Shown: positions 1-11,940, counted from the stretch's first letter. The stretch is 64,000 nucleotides of DNA from Canna indica (GCA_034359265.1 CP136891.1:56954001-57018000), one strand, 5' to 3'. A program made the numbers and translations. The notes: generated by a model not told the origin, from the sequence alone.

Positions 1-420
1 AAGCATGAACATATTTGGATACATATTATCCTTCATTTGCTAGGGATACTAGAAATATCAGATTGGGATTGTGCGCAGATGGTTTTAATTAGTTTGGTCA
101 TTCTGCAACTCCTTATTTAGTTTGGGCAGTGCTGCTAACAGTTTATAATTTTCCGCCGTCAATATGTATGAAAGATGAATTTATTTATCTTTTGATGATT
201 ATTCTAGGTCATAAAGGTCCGCGAAAAAAAATTAACGTGCTTCTTAAACCCCTAATAGATGAATTAAAAAAATTATTGATTGAGGGAGTTGTCACTCATG
301 ATTGTCATCGGAAGCAAAACTTTAATTTAAAGACTACGATCTTGTGGACAATCAATGATTTACCGACCTACGACATGTTTTCTGGTTGGAGCACTCACGA
401 TCAACTCTCTTGTTTATATT

Positions 421-425
421 GTATG
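421..425. repeat. Target-site duplication GTATG, left copy
   Basis: GTATG at 421-425 is repeated at 1914-1918, immediately flanking the solo LTR. The TNP2 reading (LSCLYCM, then KYSKYIIHSSERTKN) becomes continuous if the LTR and one copy are removed, so the site is well supported. Confidence 0.9.
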
Positions 426-1913
426 AGTTGGCTTTAGGTTTTCAACCTTGGTTATAATCTCGGTTTTGATGATAACAAACATGGAACTAATATTTCATTG
501 AGAAATCCTTCAGGTTCCATATCGGTTAGTGTTCGATGTCCTCGATCGGATAAATCGGAAGAAATTAGAAAATCGGAAGGATATTGATCATCGCACTCGG
601 GTTCGTCGCGGAAATTTCTCGAAGATCGACGTATGCACCAAAGACGTATTGGACGAGCTCAAAGATCACATGGAAAGCTCTCCAAGATGACGCTAATTGA
701 AAGTCGAAACTCGAAAATGAAGCGCATAAGAAAAATGGCTGAAAAATCATTTTCAGCCTATGTTCGGTCGACCGGTCGATCAACTGAATATGACTAAAAA
801 AATGGCAGACCGGTCGACCGAACAGTGCCAAAAATTGGCAATGGCTACTTCGATCGATCGAGCGATCGAACGATTGGAGCCAAAAATTGGCAGAGAAAGC
901 ATCGGTCAACCGGATTGCGTATCACCAAAGACGCAACTTGCGTCGGTCGACCGGATTGCGGCAATGCAAGATTTGCGTCAGGCGGTTGACCCGTCGGTCG
1001 ACCACACAGAGACATCAGGGTAGTGGTCGCTTGAGCGGTCGATCGGTCGGTCGACCGGCCAATTGATCAAGCGGCTGTAACGGATAGTTTTCTATTCGTT
1101 GAGCTGCCATTTCTTTGAGAGAGTATAAATATCATTCATCTGACCTCTTACATCTCCCTCTCCCACTCTTGTAGATTTTATTGAGCAATTAAAAGGGAGT
1201 TTTAAGCCTTCCAAGAGATTGATTGTAGTGCGCTCTGCTCTTCCATCAACGTTCTTCTTCAAGCGCGAACTGCTCCTCAACTCGGAATTTGATTCGAGCT
1301 CTACTACTCGGCGAGTTGGAGGTTCCAAGGCTTGAAAAAGATCTTTTAATCTTGATTTACCTTTTTAGCTCTTTTCATTATAATTTTAACTGTTATTTAG
1401 TCTTGTTTTTATTGGATTTGTGCGTGTGATAGACCTAGGATTATTTGGTCTTGTGTGTGGAAGTGGTTACCTTGGTGAAAAGGTGTAAAGCCACTTGTGT
1501 AAGCATAACTTACTAGGATTAGTCGAGTTGTCCCTTAGGATTGAGGTGGAAGAGTGCTCTCGGTAAGAAGACGGTGACTTCCAGGTGTGGAAGTGCCTTA
1601 GGTCGAGAGTGCGACTCTTCGAGTCAAAGTCCTCATTGTAAGGGAAACAAGAATTAATCTAGTAAACCTAGTTTGGAAATCCTAAGCGGGGTGCTTAGGT
1701 AGTGGAGTAGGCATTGGGGCTGAACCACTATAAATTTATGTGTTAGCATTGTTATCTGTTGTTGCTTGTGCTTAATTGTTTTATCTTGCTTCCGCATATA
1801 ATTGCATAATTGCATCTTGCCTAAGCGATTTAAGAAATGATTAAAATTGGAATTTGGCGAACGATTTAGTTAACACACTATTCATCCCCTCTAGTGTTGC
1901 CATTTCTCCTACA
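426..1913 (+). mobile_element. Solo LTR A, SIRE/Maximus-like Copia
   Basis: A 1488-bp LTR without internal region. It starts AGTTGGCTTTAGGTTTTCAA (consensus TGTTGGCTTAAGG, so the first T is mutated) and ends ...CATTTCTCCTACA. Its start and end match the 3' LTR of element E (54665-56104) and LTRs at 4736 (minus), 13920 and 60096 (minus). A TATA box (TATAAAT, 1124-1130) marks the likely promoter. Bases about 765-1065 carry many GGTCGACC/CGATCG palindromes alternating with GCCAAAAATTGGC. The flanking GTATG duplication shows it arose from an insertion in the TNP2 gene, followed by LTR-LTR recombination. Confidence 0.92.
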
Positions 1914-3969
1914 GTATGAAATACTCTAAATATATCATTCATTCTTCAGAACGGACCAAAAATCTCATTCTTTGATTGTCATCGTCGATTCCTGCTGGCT
2001 AACCATTAGTATCGAAGGAATCGTAATAAATTTACTAAGGGCAGAGTCGAAAGAGATGAGCCACCATTGGTGTTATCTGGTGAACAAATGTTAGCACGTG
2101 TTTCAGCACTTCTAGAGGTAGTGTTTGGTCGGAATGAAAGAGTTTGGGCTTTGGTCAAACACATAACTGGGTGAAAATAAGTATCTTTTGGGAATTGTCG
2201 TATTGGAGTTCATTACTGATTCAACATAATTTGAACATCATGCACATTAAGAAAAATGTGTTTGATAATATTTTTAACACTTTGATGGATGTTTCCGGGA
2301 ATACTAAAGATAATGTCAAGGTCTGACATGATTTGAAAATACTTTGTAAGAGGCTGGAGTTGAAGTTACAAGAGGTCAACAGACGATATATGAAGCCGAA
2401 GGCCCCGTACGTGTTAAATAAATAGATGAAAGATGTTTGTCAATGGATCAAAGAACTCAGATTACCTGATGGATATGCTTAAAACTTATCTCGATGTGTG
2501 AACGTCGATGATTGCAAAATACCAGGGATGAAGAGCCACGATTGTCATGTATTCTTGCAGAGATTGCTTCTGATCGCATTCTGAGATCTTCTACCTGATA
2601 ATATTTGGGGTCCATTGATTGAATTAAGTATGTTTTTTAGAAATATTTATGCAAATGTCCTTCGAGTCGTAGATATGTCAGTACTTGAAAATAATATTAT
2701 TGAAATTATATGCAAGCTCGAGCAGTTTTTCCCTCCCGCATTTTTTGACTCGATGGAGCATCTACCGATACACTTGGCATACGAGGCACGAGTTGGTGGC
2801 CCTGTCCAATACTGGTGGATGTAATTATTTGAAAGATACATGAATCGTCTGAAGAAAAAAGTAAAGAGCACCACAGCTGTTGAACGATCAATATCTAAAT
2901 CGTATATCATTCAAGAAATTTCAACATTCTGCTCATTTTACTTTGAATCGACAGTGCAGACAAGATTTGATCATCTTCCACGTAACGACAATGGAGGAGT
3001 TCAACATTCAGATGAGTGTTTAAATATATTTTGTCACTCTGGTCATGCTTTTAGTTCTCGCCCGTTTCAACACTTAAGCGACGAAGAGTATCATTTGGCA
3101 CAATTGTAATATTACTCAATTGTCCAGAGATTGAACAATTCATTGAAATATTTGACATTGAGATGGTGCAAAAATACTCTATTCACAACGATCAAGAATT
3201 GGAGAGATTACAGAATCGTGATTTCCCTACATGGATTCGAGCTTACAGCAAAGATCATAGAGCTAAAATAAATGAAAAAATATTTGAGTTTGTTAGTGGA
3301 CTGTTGTGACTAGTGTCGTGTTATAGTGGATATTTTGTTAATGGGTATAAATTTCACACGACTAAATATGCATTTACATAAAAGACGATGAATGTCGGGG
3401 TCTGCGTGAAAGGGACAACATCTGTTGAATGTGATATGAATTTTTATGGACTATTGGAAGAAGTGATAGAATTGCACTACTTTGGCTTGAAATCAGTTAT
3501 CATATTTAAATATCATTGATTCGATACAACAGATAGGGGCATGAAAGTTCATCCAAAATACAAATTTATTGAGGTTAATTACAAATCAAAATTGGCAGCA
3601 AATGAGCCTTTTATATTGGCATCACAAGTCGAATAAGTATATTACACGAAGTATTCGGCTCGAAAGAAAGATAGAGCAGATTGATGTGTAGTCTGTAAGA
3701 CTAAAGCTAGAGGAAGAATTGATCCGATAGCGGGAGAAAATGAGCCGATACCTGATGTGACAGATGATTTCTATCAAGAAGATGATCCTCCCGCAGTAGA
3801 CCGTATTAATCCAATACTCGAGGATGCAGATGCATCATTAGTTCAATTAGAATTTGAATATATTGATGATGACGATCATGAAGTTGAGGAAGGTGGAGAT
3901 GAAGAAGTAGAATTTGAAGAAGATGAAGAAGAAGAATTTGAAGACTATTACTCAAATGACAAGGAATAA

Positions 3970-4041
3970 TTATAAAGTATATCTTCTATTAAATCTATGT
4001 CTACGATATATATAATCTAATTATATGCTTATTCGACAGCT
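3970..4041. other. Short spacer between the two CACTA genes
   Basis: AT-rich sequence between the acidic C-terminus of TNP2 and the second gene. No motif was recognised. Confidence 0.5.
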
Positions 4042-7000
4042 ATGGTGGGTCGAGATTATTGCCGGACAAGAGCTTCAGAGTCTCCGATCGGTCAGACTCC
4101 AGCACTTTCTGATACTGTTGATCCTCCTGCCGCTGATCATCCTATCGCTGATCCTCATGCCGCCGAGGCTAGTTCATGGAGACGCAGGCGGCAACACATG
4201 CCAAACATGATTCAGCGTAGACTTATTAGTGTGATCAAGGAGCGATAAAGAATTATGAATTATGAATTATATATAATTCATTGTATCATAATATAATATT
4301 GTACTCTATTTTTGTTGTGCAGGTTCGAGCAGGAGGATATCCTCAAGACTATATCGGGGATAATTCGACGATACATGCATGGGGCATGGCTTACCTGGTC
4401 TCACGTGCCCCGTGAGCATGTGGACATACTCTGACGCGAGTTTGAGGTATGTATTTAAAATTTTTATATACTTGATAATTAATATTGGTACTAACATTAT
4501 TGTTTTACAAGCTCGCTATACATGGCCAGAGGACTAGATGCCCTTTATTTACAATGCGTGGGAGGTTACTTCCAAGCAAAGGTACAACTACCAGTTGGGG
4601 TAGGCCCAAATACAAGCGATGGCCCGACCTAGGGCCACAAACATAGCGAAGACTCAGGGATACGGCCCCGATTGGATTACTTCTAATATATGAGATCAGC
4701 TCGTGGCTATATGGTGCACGGAGCGGTGGCAGGAGTGTTGGTGAAATGGCCACACTAGAGGGGAGGGGTGAATAGTGTTTTTGCTAATTTTAAATTTAAT
4801 TCCGATTTTAATCTTTTTCTTAATTACTTATATTAATGCACTATTCGACTACTAAATGAATGTGAAAGTGAATAAGACAAGTCAAGTAATCGATACACAA
4901 AGTAAGCAATGCAAACACATTGATTTATAGTTGTTCGGCCCCAATGCCCAGTCCACTACCTAAGTACCCCGCTTAGGATTTCCAAACTAGTTTAACTAGA
5001 TTAATTAGTTTTCTTACAATGAAGACTTTACATCGGAAAGTCTCCGCTCTCAAATCGAAGACACTTCCTCACCCGGATGTATCCCACATTCCTACCGAGA
5101 GCACTCTCGCACCTCAAACTAAGGACAACTCAACTAATCTGAGTAAATTAAATTTACAATAATCGATTTAAGCTTGAACACCAAGGCAACCACCAACTTA
5201 GTCAAACCTAGCAACCTAGGTTTACACACTTGATATACAATGAAAATAACCAAGAAAATACAATAACAGTTGGAGAAATAAACAAATCAAACTATACTTA
5301 GCTCCAAAAGAAACTCCCTAGTCCTCTTGATGCCTTGTGAAGATGAATCTTGAAGGTTCAAAGGCTAGATCAAGATTTTATCATGGAAACTAAGGTTTGC
5401 AAAGAGATGGCTGAAGAAAATTTTTAGAGATGATGAAAGATGGCTCAATGGAAGCTTAGATGCATCAACAACTGCTTAGGAGTGAGTTTGGGATGGGTAT
5501 TTATAACCCCCCAAACAAGAGGGCTCATCAACGAGCATTTTTTTGTCCGTTGGTGATGCCCGATCGCTTGCCGGTCAATCATCGGTCGACCGACTGAGCG
5601 ACTGCCGAGCGACCGAAGGCCTACTGCCAATTTTTGGCAACATTCGGTTGACCAACCACCAAAACTAGGAAATTAGCCCAATTTTGCTTATTTTTCTGCT
5701 CGTTTGTTATTTTTTGGGTTTGGTCTTCGCTAAGTCCTCTTATATAAATCACAAATATTATATAAGGATTACCCCCCATTTGGATTCAATTAAAATATCT
5801 AAAAAATCAAAATTCTTAAGAATCAAAATCTAACTTTTGGGGTCTAGTACAAATTTTTGAAAACGGAAATTTTATAATCTCCCGGGTCAAATATAGGTAG
5901 GCTAAAGGCTTCCAAAAAATCCTTAAAAATATCTCATTATCTAGTTTTTACCTAAGGAATAATTACCGGCACTTTTGGTGCCAAGAAAATGTCTAAGTTA
6001 TATAGCCATCCAAGGAGCTCCCCAAGCTTAGTGAATTTCAGGGTCATTTTATGATTTTTCGGTTTTTCATGTTTTGGGATTCGGGATTGGTTTTTGAATT
6101 TCTTTGCATCATCATGAGGATTTACAATTTATCTAGACACACTAAACCTAAACTCTATCTTCCCGAAGAATCCCCAGCGTCGACGAGCGTCCTTGCCGAT
6201 TTCTCCGATTTCTTTGATTTTTTCGATCGCGGATGTCGTGCGCTAACCGACTTGGAACCTGAAAGTATTTCTCAATGAAACATTATTTCCATGTTTGTTA
6301 TCATCAAAATTGAGATTAAGACCAAGATAGAAAGCCGTGAGCCAACAAGGAGGTATCTAGGATTGCGGCTAGAAGTCGCATATTCGAGGGAGGAGCGCGT
6401 CACACTGGCGTCTCTATTTCATTTGTAGTGCATGCGAGATGCATGGTAAGTATTGTACCTTATTTTGAATTATATATTTTATTTGTTACTCCATGTACTA
6501 ATTAATGTATTTATTTTGTAAATGTAGACGATGGTGATGGATGACGGGACTGTCCAGCGATCCTCCCCGATGGAGGTATTTGAGCGAACTCACCGTCGAG
6601 GATATGGGGCGGGGGAGTACATCGACACCCACGCTGCTATCATCATAGTAAGTATATTTGTTTCAATTATGTATTATTTATTTATAATTTAAGTTTTTTA
6701 AAAAATATGAAACAAAAACCAAACTCGTGTAGGAGAACTACACTTAGACGGTGACGTAGCGCGGGGGCACCCCTGAGGACTTTGATGTGGTAGCGTGGGT
6801 CAAGGCTGCAGGTGGTTGGGACTACGGTCCACGTCCGCGTCTATGGCTTTGTAGACAGTGGCCATGCGCGAGCCGTGCTCGGGTCACTTGGGGCACCGAC
6901 CCTCCGGCAGTCGGTGAGTGGCCCTCCATCCCAGGACTGATGATCAGAGCAGTAGGATAGTGACACTAGAGGAGACGGTCGCACATCAGAGTCAGATGTT

Positions 7001-7100
7001 GGTGGAGATGCATGCTAGGCTACGCAACATCTCAGCTCATACCGGAGTAGGCATCCCTTCGACATCAAATCCATCGTCATCGACCCAGGTTTACATCATC
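4042..7100 (+). pseudogene. Second CACTA gene (Transposase_24 / Ptta-En/Spm-like)
   Basis: Exon-like pieces of the accessory protein found downstream of TNP2 in plant CACTA elements. A Pro/Ala-rich N-terminus (4042-4248) is followed by GAWLTWSHVPREHVDIL (about 4380-4430) and by a stretch after 4510 containing a DQLVAIW motif. A solo LTR interrupts the gene at 4736. It resumes at 6348 with RHTGVSISFVVHARCM (about 6393-6445), then SSPMEVFERTHRRGYG (about 6560-6615) and a C-terminal stretch around 6770-7080. The separators look like introns (for example a gtaagt-like site at about 6450 and an acceptor before 6530), but stops are present throughout. The product probably binds subterminal repeats; that is family knowledge, not shown here. 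Confidence 0.75.
4736..6347 (-). mobile_element. Solo LTR, SIRE/Maximus-like Copia, minus strand
   Basis: A 1612-bp LTR. On the plus strand it runs from TGTTGGTGAAATGGCC to ...GTGAGCCAACA; read on the minus strand it is the same family as LTR A and the element E LTR. The 5-bp duplication AGGAG flanks it exactly (4731-4735 and 6348-6352). A minus-strand TATA box (TTATAAATACCC) lies at about 5495-5507. The GGTCGACC-type palindromic block is shorter here (about 5565-5660). It splits the second CACTA gene, whose reading resumes at once on the right side. Confidence 0.93.
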
Positions 7101-7570
7101 AGCAATGGCTTTCCCACGGTTATCCGTGTGAAATTCGTTGCCAAAAGTGTATCGTATTTACTGTGCTGTAACCTCAAAGTCGTTGTTGATGAATTACAGG
7201 AATGACTTAGCAACAACCTTTTAGCAACGGCGTTACCACGGCTCGTCGGCCGTTGCTGATATCAATATTTGCAACAGCCACGTGGCCTTTGCAGAATCGT
7301 TGATGATAAAAATATCAACAATAGGAGTGCGACGTTGCTGAGCCTTTGGTGATAAGGATATCAATAACGGATTCATCACGTTGCCGAACCGTTGTTGATA
7401 ATGTTATTAGCAACGACCGCTCCGGCCGTTGCTGATTCATTGCTAAGTTATCAGCGACACGATTTTCTGCCACGGCGGCGTTGCGACGAGCGGGGCTGTT
7501 GCTAGCCGTTGCTGATAGTCTTAAACAACATCTTAGCAACGGATCTGGCCGTTGCTGATGCTCATCATTC
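7084..7570 (+). repeat. CACTA 3' subterminal repeat block
   Basis: Exact GCCGTTGCTGAT occurs at 7249-7260, 7425-7436, 7505-7516 and 7548-7559, with many inverted or diverged forms (TTAGCAACGG, CGTTGCTGA, GTTGTTGATA) between. Short, dense, both-strand repeats next to the terminus are the usual binding sites of CACTA transposition proteins. The open frames across this block are by-products of the repeats. Confidence 0.85.
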
Positions 7571-7621
7571 CAGTAGTATTATTGCATAAAAATGGAGTGT
7601 GCATGTGTATTGTGCTTGTGA

Positions 7622-7800
7622 TACCGTTAGAGGGCATTCCTAATAGTGGAAACTGGCTAGAGGGCTTTCCTAGCGTTGAGATATGTTGGAGGGATTTTCC
7701 GACAGGAGAGGGCAACAACACTAGAGGGCCTTCCTAGCACCCTACTAGGTGATGCTGTGGGTATGTGTTAGAGGGCTTTAATTTCCTAACATTGTCCTCT
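7622..7800. repeat. Cluster of TAGAGGGC-TTCCTA repeats
   Basis: Five imperfect copies of a (T)TAGAGGGCxTTCCTA(A/G) unit lie near 7628, 7659, 7690, 7720 and 7769, spaced about 30-50 bp. Most copies are short inverted repeats in themselves (for example CTAGAGGGCTTTCCTAG). The function is unknown; the block lies just outside the CACTA end. Confidence 0.6.
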
Positions 7801-7900
7801 ACTTGTGTGCTTGTGTGATTGCATGTTTGCATACTACTAATGTGTTATATTTTGCTTCAGACTTAATTTTTAGCATGTGGAAATGATAGAGTAATAGATT

Positions 7901-8641
7901 ATGTTAATAATCCATATCGAAACCAGTGTATATCTTGCTAATAAGGAGTACAAACATATAAATGATGACTGCCACAAGATTTCATGTGATGCAGCATGGA
8001 TTAGGAGTGAGGTAATGGCTGGTTTTGGATTTGTCATAAAAGATAGTCTGGGAAATAAAATTGCAAAAGATAATATTTTTGGACAGGCATCCACTCCTCT
8101 TGCTGCTGAAATCTAGGCAATTTGGCATGGTATCTCCAAAGCCATAGAGCTTAATATATCAAAGGTAAGTTTCCTTACTGATTGCTTGCAAGCCACCAAC
8201 ATATTGAACAAGAAGGATAAACCTCCCTGGTTCCTGCACAACATTGTTTTTGATATCTGGGAGCTTGGAAAATGCTATAATGAGTGCTACTGGGTGCACA
8301 TAAAAAGGACCTGCAATGAAGAAGCACATATTCTTGCTAGAGAAGGATTTCTTAAAGGAGGGGAAGCTATGAAGCTCAATTATTCTATACATCCTACTCC
8401 TAGTTATATTCCAATGTATAGCTCTACAAGTTTAGGCACTGATGCCTTGGCTGTAAACAATACTAGTAAGCTTAGCATTTTTATTCTTGCTAATACTGGG
8501 ATCACTCATGTAAGCTCTTTGGATAGTTTAAATAAAGAGATAGAATCTCATGGCAGGATATATTCCTACTCTCTTGAAGGCGAGGGATGCACGACAAGTT
8601 GTCCTCTGCTCCTTCTACCCTCTCAATTGAGTGGGGAGTGA
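7901..8641 (+). pseudogene. RNase H-like (RVT_3) ORF with one internal stop
   Basis: One frame runs 7901-8641 with a single TAG at 8114-8116 (LAAEI-stop-AIWHG). It has the order of a plant RNase H-like domain: CDAAWIRSEVMAGFGFVIKD (first Asp), TPLAAEI (Glu), VSFLTDCLQATNIL (second Asp) and a late RTCNEEAHILAREGF where the usual Asp is His. Such domains occur at the C-terminus of plant LINEs and in many stand-alone plant ORFs of the At1g65750 type. The last 90 codons are unlike anything I recognise. No reverse transcriptase precedes it here, so this is either a LINE 3' remnant or a decayed gene. The RNase H assignment is firm; the origin is not. Confidence 0.7.
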
Positions 8642-8774
8642 CTATTTTTGAGATTTTTTTTAAATTTTATTTTAAATGGATTATGTTAATATTGTCATGA
8701 TCAAGTAGGGGACGGGTTAAATATGATCATGTCTCTTGAACATGCATATCTTGAAGGATGATTTTTAGGACGGG

Positions 8775-9169
8775 TGTAAGACCCGAAATACTCACTGAAT
8801 TCTTTGAACTCATGCGTGTTTATTTTTCTTATGTGTGCAGGTTGTGAGCGAGAGGCACCTTAGTGTCCTCGGAGTGAATGGCTAGAGATGCGAGCTTAGG
8901 AGAGCAATCCCGAGTCGCAGTCGTAGGGAGTCTAGTATATGAGTCTTTGGCATGAATCATGTGTATACACATTTAGAATATTGTAATTTGATGTTGAACA
9001 TATTTATCTTTGAGTCATGGAGTGTGCATACTATGGATATCTGAAATTCTGCATAATAAGTCTGGTATTTCATTGTGGTCATATTGTGGTTACATGTACT
9101 TAGGCTTCGGGACCCTGAGTGAGCGTCCCTAGCTGGTCAGGTGGCCAAAGTGGTTTTTGGGATGTGACA
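8775..9169 (+). mobile_element. Possible short Ty3/Gypsy solo LTR
   Basis: It begins TGTAAGACCCG and ends GGGATGTGACA. These termini are like those of the Gypsy element G LTR in this window (TGTAAGACCC...; GGGGCGTGAGA at its other end). The length would be 395 bp. The 5-bp flanks (ACGGG and AATAG) do not match, so the call rests on the terminal motifs only. Confidence 0.45.
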
Positions 9170-11700
9170 AATAGTGGCCTCATGTAGTTAATATTAAAAG
9201 GATTGTGAGTTTTATGGTGGTGAAGGTGAAAGGGCAACTACTTGCATCAACGAAATTTTAATATTAATTTAAAAAGAATTGGACCAAGTTTCAACACGAT
9301 GAATTAAGTATCTTTGGTGGTGGAATATCGAAAGAACGAGGAGTATGAGCTTGCCCTCACAACAAATGCCCTAATAGATGAATATGCAAAGTCTCGTCGT
9401 ATGGTATATACAACCTCTCATCTTGTCAAATTAATCTTTATTTGATTGTGAAAATATAAATAAGATAAGCTTGGCCATTTTTATGAACACAATTAAATAA
9501 AGATTGATTGGTTTTTTTTTAATTTTAAAAAATAGGCCCTAAATTGATTTTGGTGGAAAATACCAAAGTAACATCAAATCATATTTTTTTTCTTTGGGTA
9601 AGTTCTACTCGCAAAAATACAAATACAATTTTAGTCACTTAGCTTGATGAGACCATGTTGAGTTTGGATTGTTTAGGTAACTTTTCAAATTTTGATTATA
9701 TAAAAGGTAACTAAATTTTTAGTCAACTTAGGTTGGTCAGAGTTTCTTGCACACCCTTGTTTGGTTAATTTGAATAACTATAATGTCTAGATTCGATAAC
9801 ACAAGAACTTTTTGATATTATAATGTAGTCCCTAGTGTTTAGTTTTATCAACAATGAAACAATTAGTAAATTTCTTATGTTGATAACAAATTTTTGCATA
9901 TGCATATCTTTGCATCGCTCCTAAGTAAAGGTGGCAATGGCTATGACACCTCTCATGTGTTTTGTGCATGACCTTGGCTATGACATTGGTGTTGGAATCC
10001 TAGATAAGAATGCAAATGAGAAAATTGTTGTTAGCTTGACACTAAGAAACTACACTCTCACTAGTATGACCGAGGATGATCAAGACATGATAATCTTTTC
10101 CATCACCCTAGAAAGTCACTAACTTCAGCTTAATTTGAGAATTTCATCATAAACAATATCTAAAATAGATCAAGAGTATTGTTTCATTGAAAGGGTATAT
10201 ATACTTAAGCTCATAAAATTTAACATAATTTACTATATATACACTTCTATATTTCATAAACAAATCAACTCATATATGATAAGAAAAAAAGTTAAGACAT
10301 TTACATGACATTATAAAATTAGTTGATATATAGTGTTATCTTATGTGATTGTCTCTAACACTTTATGATTATGATCCATTATTTTCCTTTTAATTGTTCG
10401 CATAGGGTTTTGGATTAATGATAATAAATTAGGAACTACGAGTTTAGTGAAAGACAATTAAGGTTCAATGTTGATAAGCATGCGGCTCGTTGCTCGAAAC
10501 TTTGAAAAGTTTTGAAAAGTTGGTTTAGTATATTAGAAAATTACCTACTAATTTTCTGCACAAATTACCTACTAATTTCTTACCCAAGAATTGACAAAAA
10601 ATCAAATCCGATGGTGTAAATAAAAAGAAACCCAAAATTTACAAGTAAAAGAATGAATGCACGAAGTTGACTTGGTTCGGAGACGATGATGAGTCGTTCA
10701 TATGTCCCTGGGAGGAAGAACTTTTATTAATTCTAGAAATATGTTACAGTAAGAAGTGATTACAAACCTATTTCAAATTGAAGAGTTCCTAAAATAATTT
10801 TTGTTAATTTGAGCACTAAATTTTATTTTTTGTTTTAGAATTTTTTTCTTTTTGATTTAATAAAATTCATGTCACCTTATGTGTGTGATGGTTTATCATA
10901 AGGTAATAGCAGGGTCATGGCCTGTCCCAGAGTTAGACATACTCGATCAAACACCTTAATTGAAAATTTTTGAAATGAATTTTGTTAGATTATTTCTACA
11001 AATCGTGAGTAACGTCTAGGGGAACAAGTGATGAATCTTTTTTCATTAGAATTGTTGTGTGATAGAATCCTTTTATCAACCAATATTGTCTTGATTGAAC
11101 TATGAGTATAGACAATTCAAAATCCAAAATATTCAATAACTATGTATCATATTCCTAAATTCAGACTCATTGATATAGTTGAAAAAAATCTTTTCTTGAT
11201 CACTACTCTACCTTAGCGAAGGACTATTTAAGTAATAAATGAATGGAATATACCAGAGATTCCCTCTTTTTACAAGGAATGATAGATTCCTCCTAATGAG
11301 TGTCACTTGATGATTAAAGCTAAAGAATTAACTCACAACCACAATATGAGAATTTCGTACATGTTACGTAGTATGTCTAAAAATTATCGTCTAGTGAATG
11401 CAGTAAATTATTCATTCTCTAACGAGCAAGTGGGCATCTTCTCTTCTTAACAATGAAAAATCTAAGAATGCCCCCTAATAAGTAGATCTAGGGGTATATA
11501 TTATTGTCTTTCGAAATCATTCCCTCAATATATAAATCTAAAAGTAAATTTCTTTAAATTGGCATTAAATTGAATTTGGCAAGAGCCTACAATAGGGTAT
11601 TAGATGGCTTTGTTGAAAATTTTATCACCTTTGAGCTTTCCTATCATATTTATAAGTGGATAGTAAGTTGCATATTTTCTACAAGCTCCAATGAAATAAT
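9170..11700. other. AT-rich noncoding stretch without recognisable gene
   Basis: No frame here resembles a known protein. The longest candidate (9931-10122, 63 codons) has no recognisable domain. A decayed SIRE-type LTR start is noted separately near 10392. The rest shows no clear repeats at the resolution of reading by eye. Confidence 0.5.
10392..10490 (+). repeat. Relic of a SIRE-type LTR start
   Basis: GGGTTTTGGATTAATGATAATAAATTAGGAACTA followed by GTGAAAGACAATTAAGGTTCAATGTTGATAAGC can be laid on the first 100 bases of LTR A (CGGTTTTGATGATAACAAACATGGAACTA...GAGAAATCC...AGGTTCCATATCGGTTAG). It is heavily diverged, with no flanking duplication seen. Confidence 0.35.
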
Positions 11701-11938
11701 GGTCTGTTTGCTTTACTAGATTGGATAGGATAATAAATGAGAAAGTATTAAATATTATTATTATTTTAATCTAGTGTATATTAGATATAAAATCAATTTT
11801 ATATTATTCTAATATTATTTTCTTCGTATTCATGTACTAAACAAACAATGAAAATAAATTCATCTTTCATCTTATCTTCCTTTATCTTATGAAACAAATA
11901 TCTCCTTATCTTCCTTTAACCTATGAAACAAATATTTA
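11701..11938. mobile_element. MITE-like element, diverged copy 1
   Basis: It shares an internal block with the next element (TTTTAATCTAGTGTATATTAGATATAAAATCAATTTTATATTA versus the version near 12010-12055). Its left end (GGTCTGTTTGCTTTACTAGATTGGAT) resembles the terminal repeat of copy 2. The right end is duplicated (two CTTCCTTTA-CCTATGAAACAAATAT-type ends in about 60 bp). Confidence 0.55.
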
Positions 11939-11940
11939 GG

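Larger units (their letters stand above)
1..3969 (+). pseudogene. CACTA TNP2 transposase, disrupted
   Basis: Encodes the DDE-type transposase of CACTA elements (Transposase_21 family), which acts in the nucleus on the element ends. The frame is open at the window edge with RNIRLGLCADGFN; the Asp of ADGF is the likely first catalytic residue, and the next Pro position is a TAG at 90-92. Bases 129-425 give FPPSICMKDEF and TTILWTINDLPTYDMFSGWS, typical of the family. The gene is then cut by a solo LTR (426-1913) and resumes at 1914. Bases 2144-2326 give IFWELSYWSSLLIQHNLN and HIKKNVFDN. A DUF4218-like part (about 2615-3110, PIHLAYEARVGGPVQYWW) and a DUF4216-like part (about 3390-3700) follow. 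The C-terminus is very acidic (3757-3969). Several stops and frameshifts are present, so it is a pseudogene. Confidence 0.88.
1..7578 (+). mobile_element. CACTA (En/Spm) transposon, 5' end outside window
   Basis: A class II element read from its TNP2 transposase (1-3969), a second plant-type CACTA gene (about 4042-7100) and a 3' subterminal block rich in GCCGTTGCTGAT. It appears to end in ATTCCAGTAGTA at about 7578, which resembles the expected 3' terminus ...CCAGTAGTG with the last base changed. The 5' terminus lies before base 1, so the 3-bp target duplication cannot be tested. Both genes carry stop codons and each is split by a solo LTR, so the copy is dead. Confidence 0.85.

Noticed and set aside
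7084..7740. Small ORFs on both strands around 7315-7737
   Set aside because: They overlap CACTA subterminal repeats and the TAGAGGGC cluster; repeat sequence explains them.
8775..9169. Confident solo-LTR call
   Set aside because: The terminal motifs fit, but the 5-bp flanks ACGGG and AATAG differ, so it is reported only as possible.
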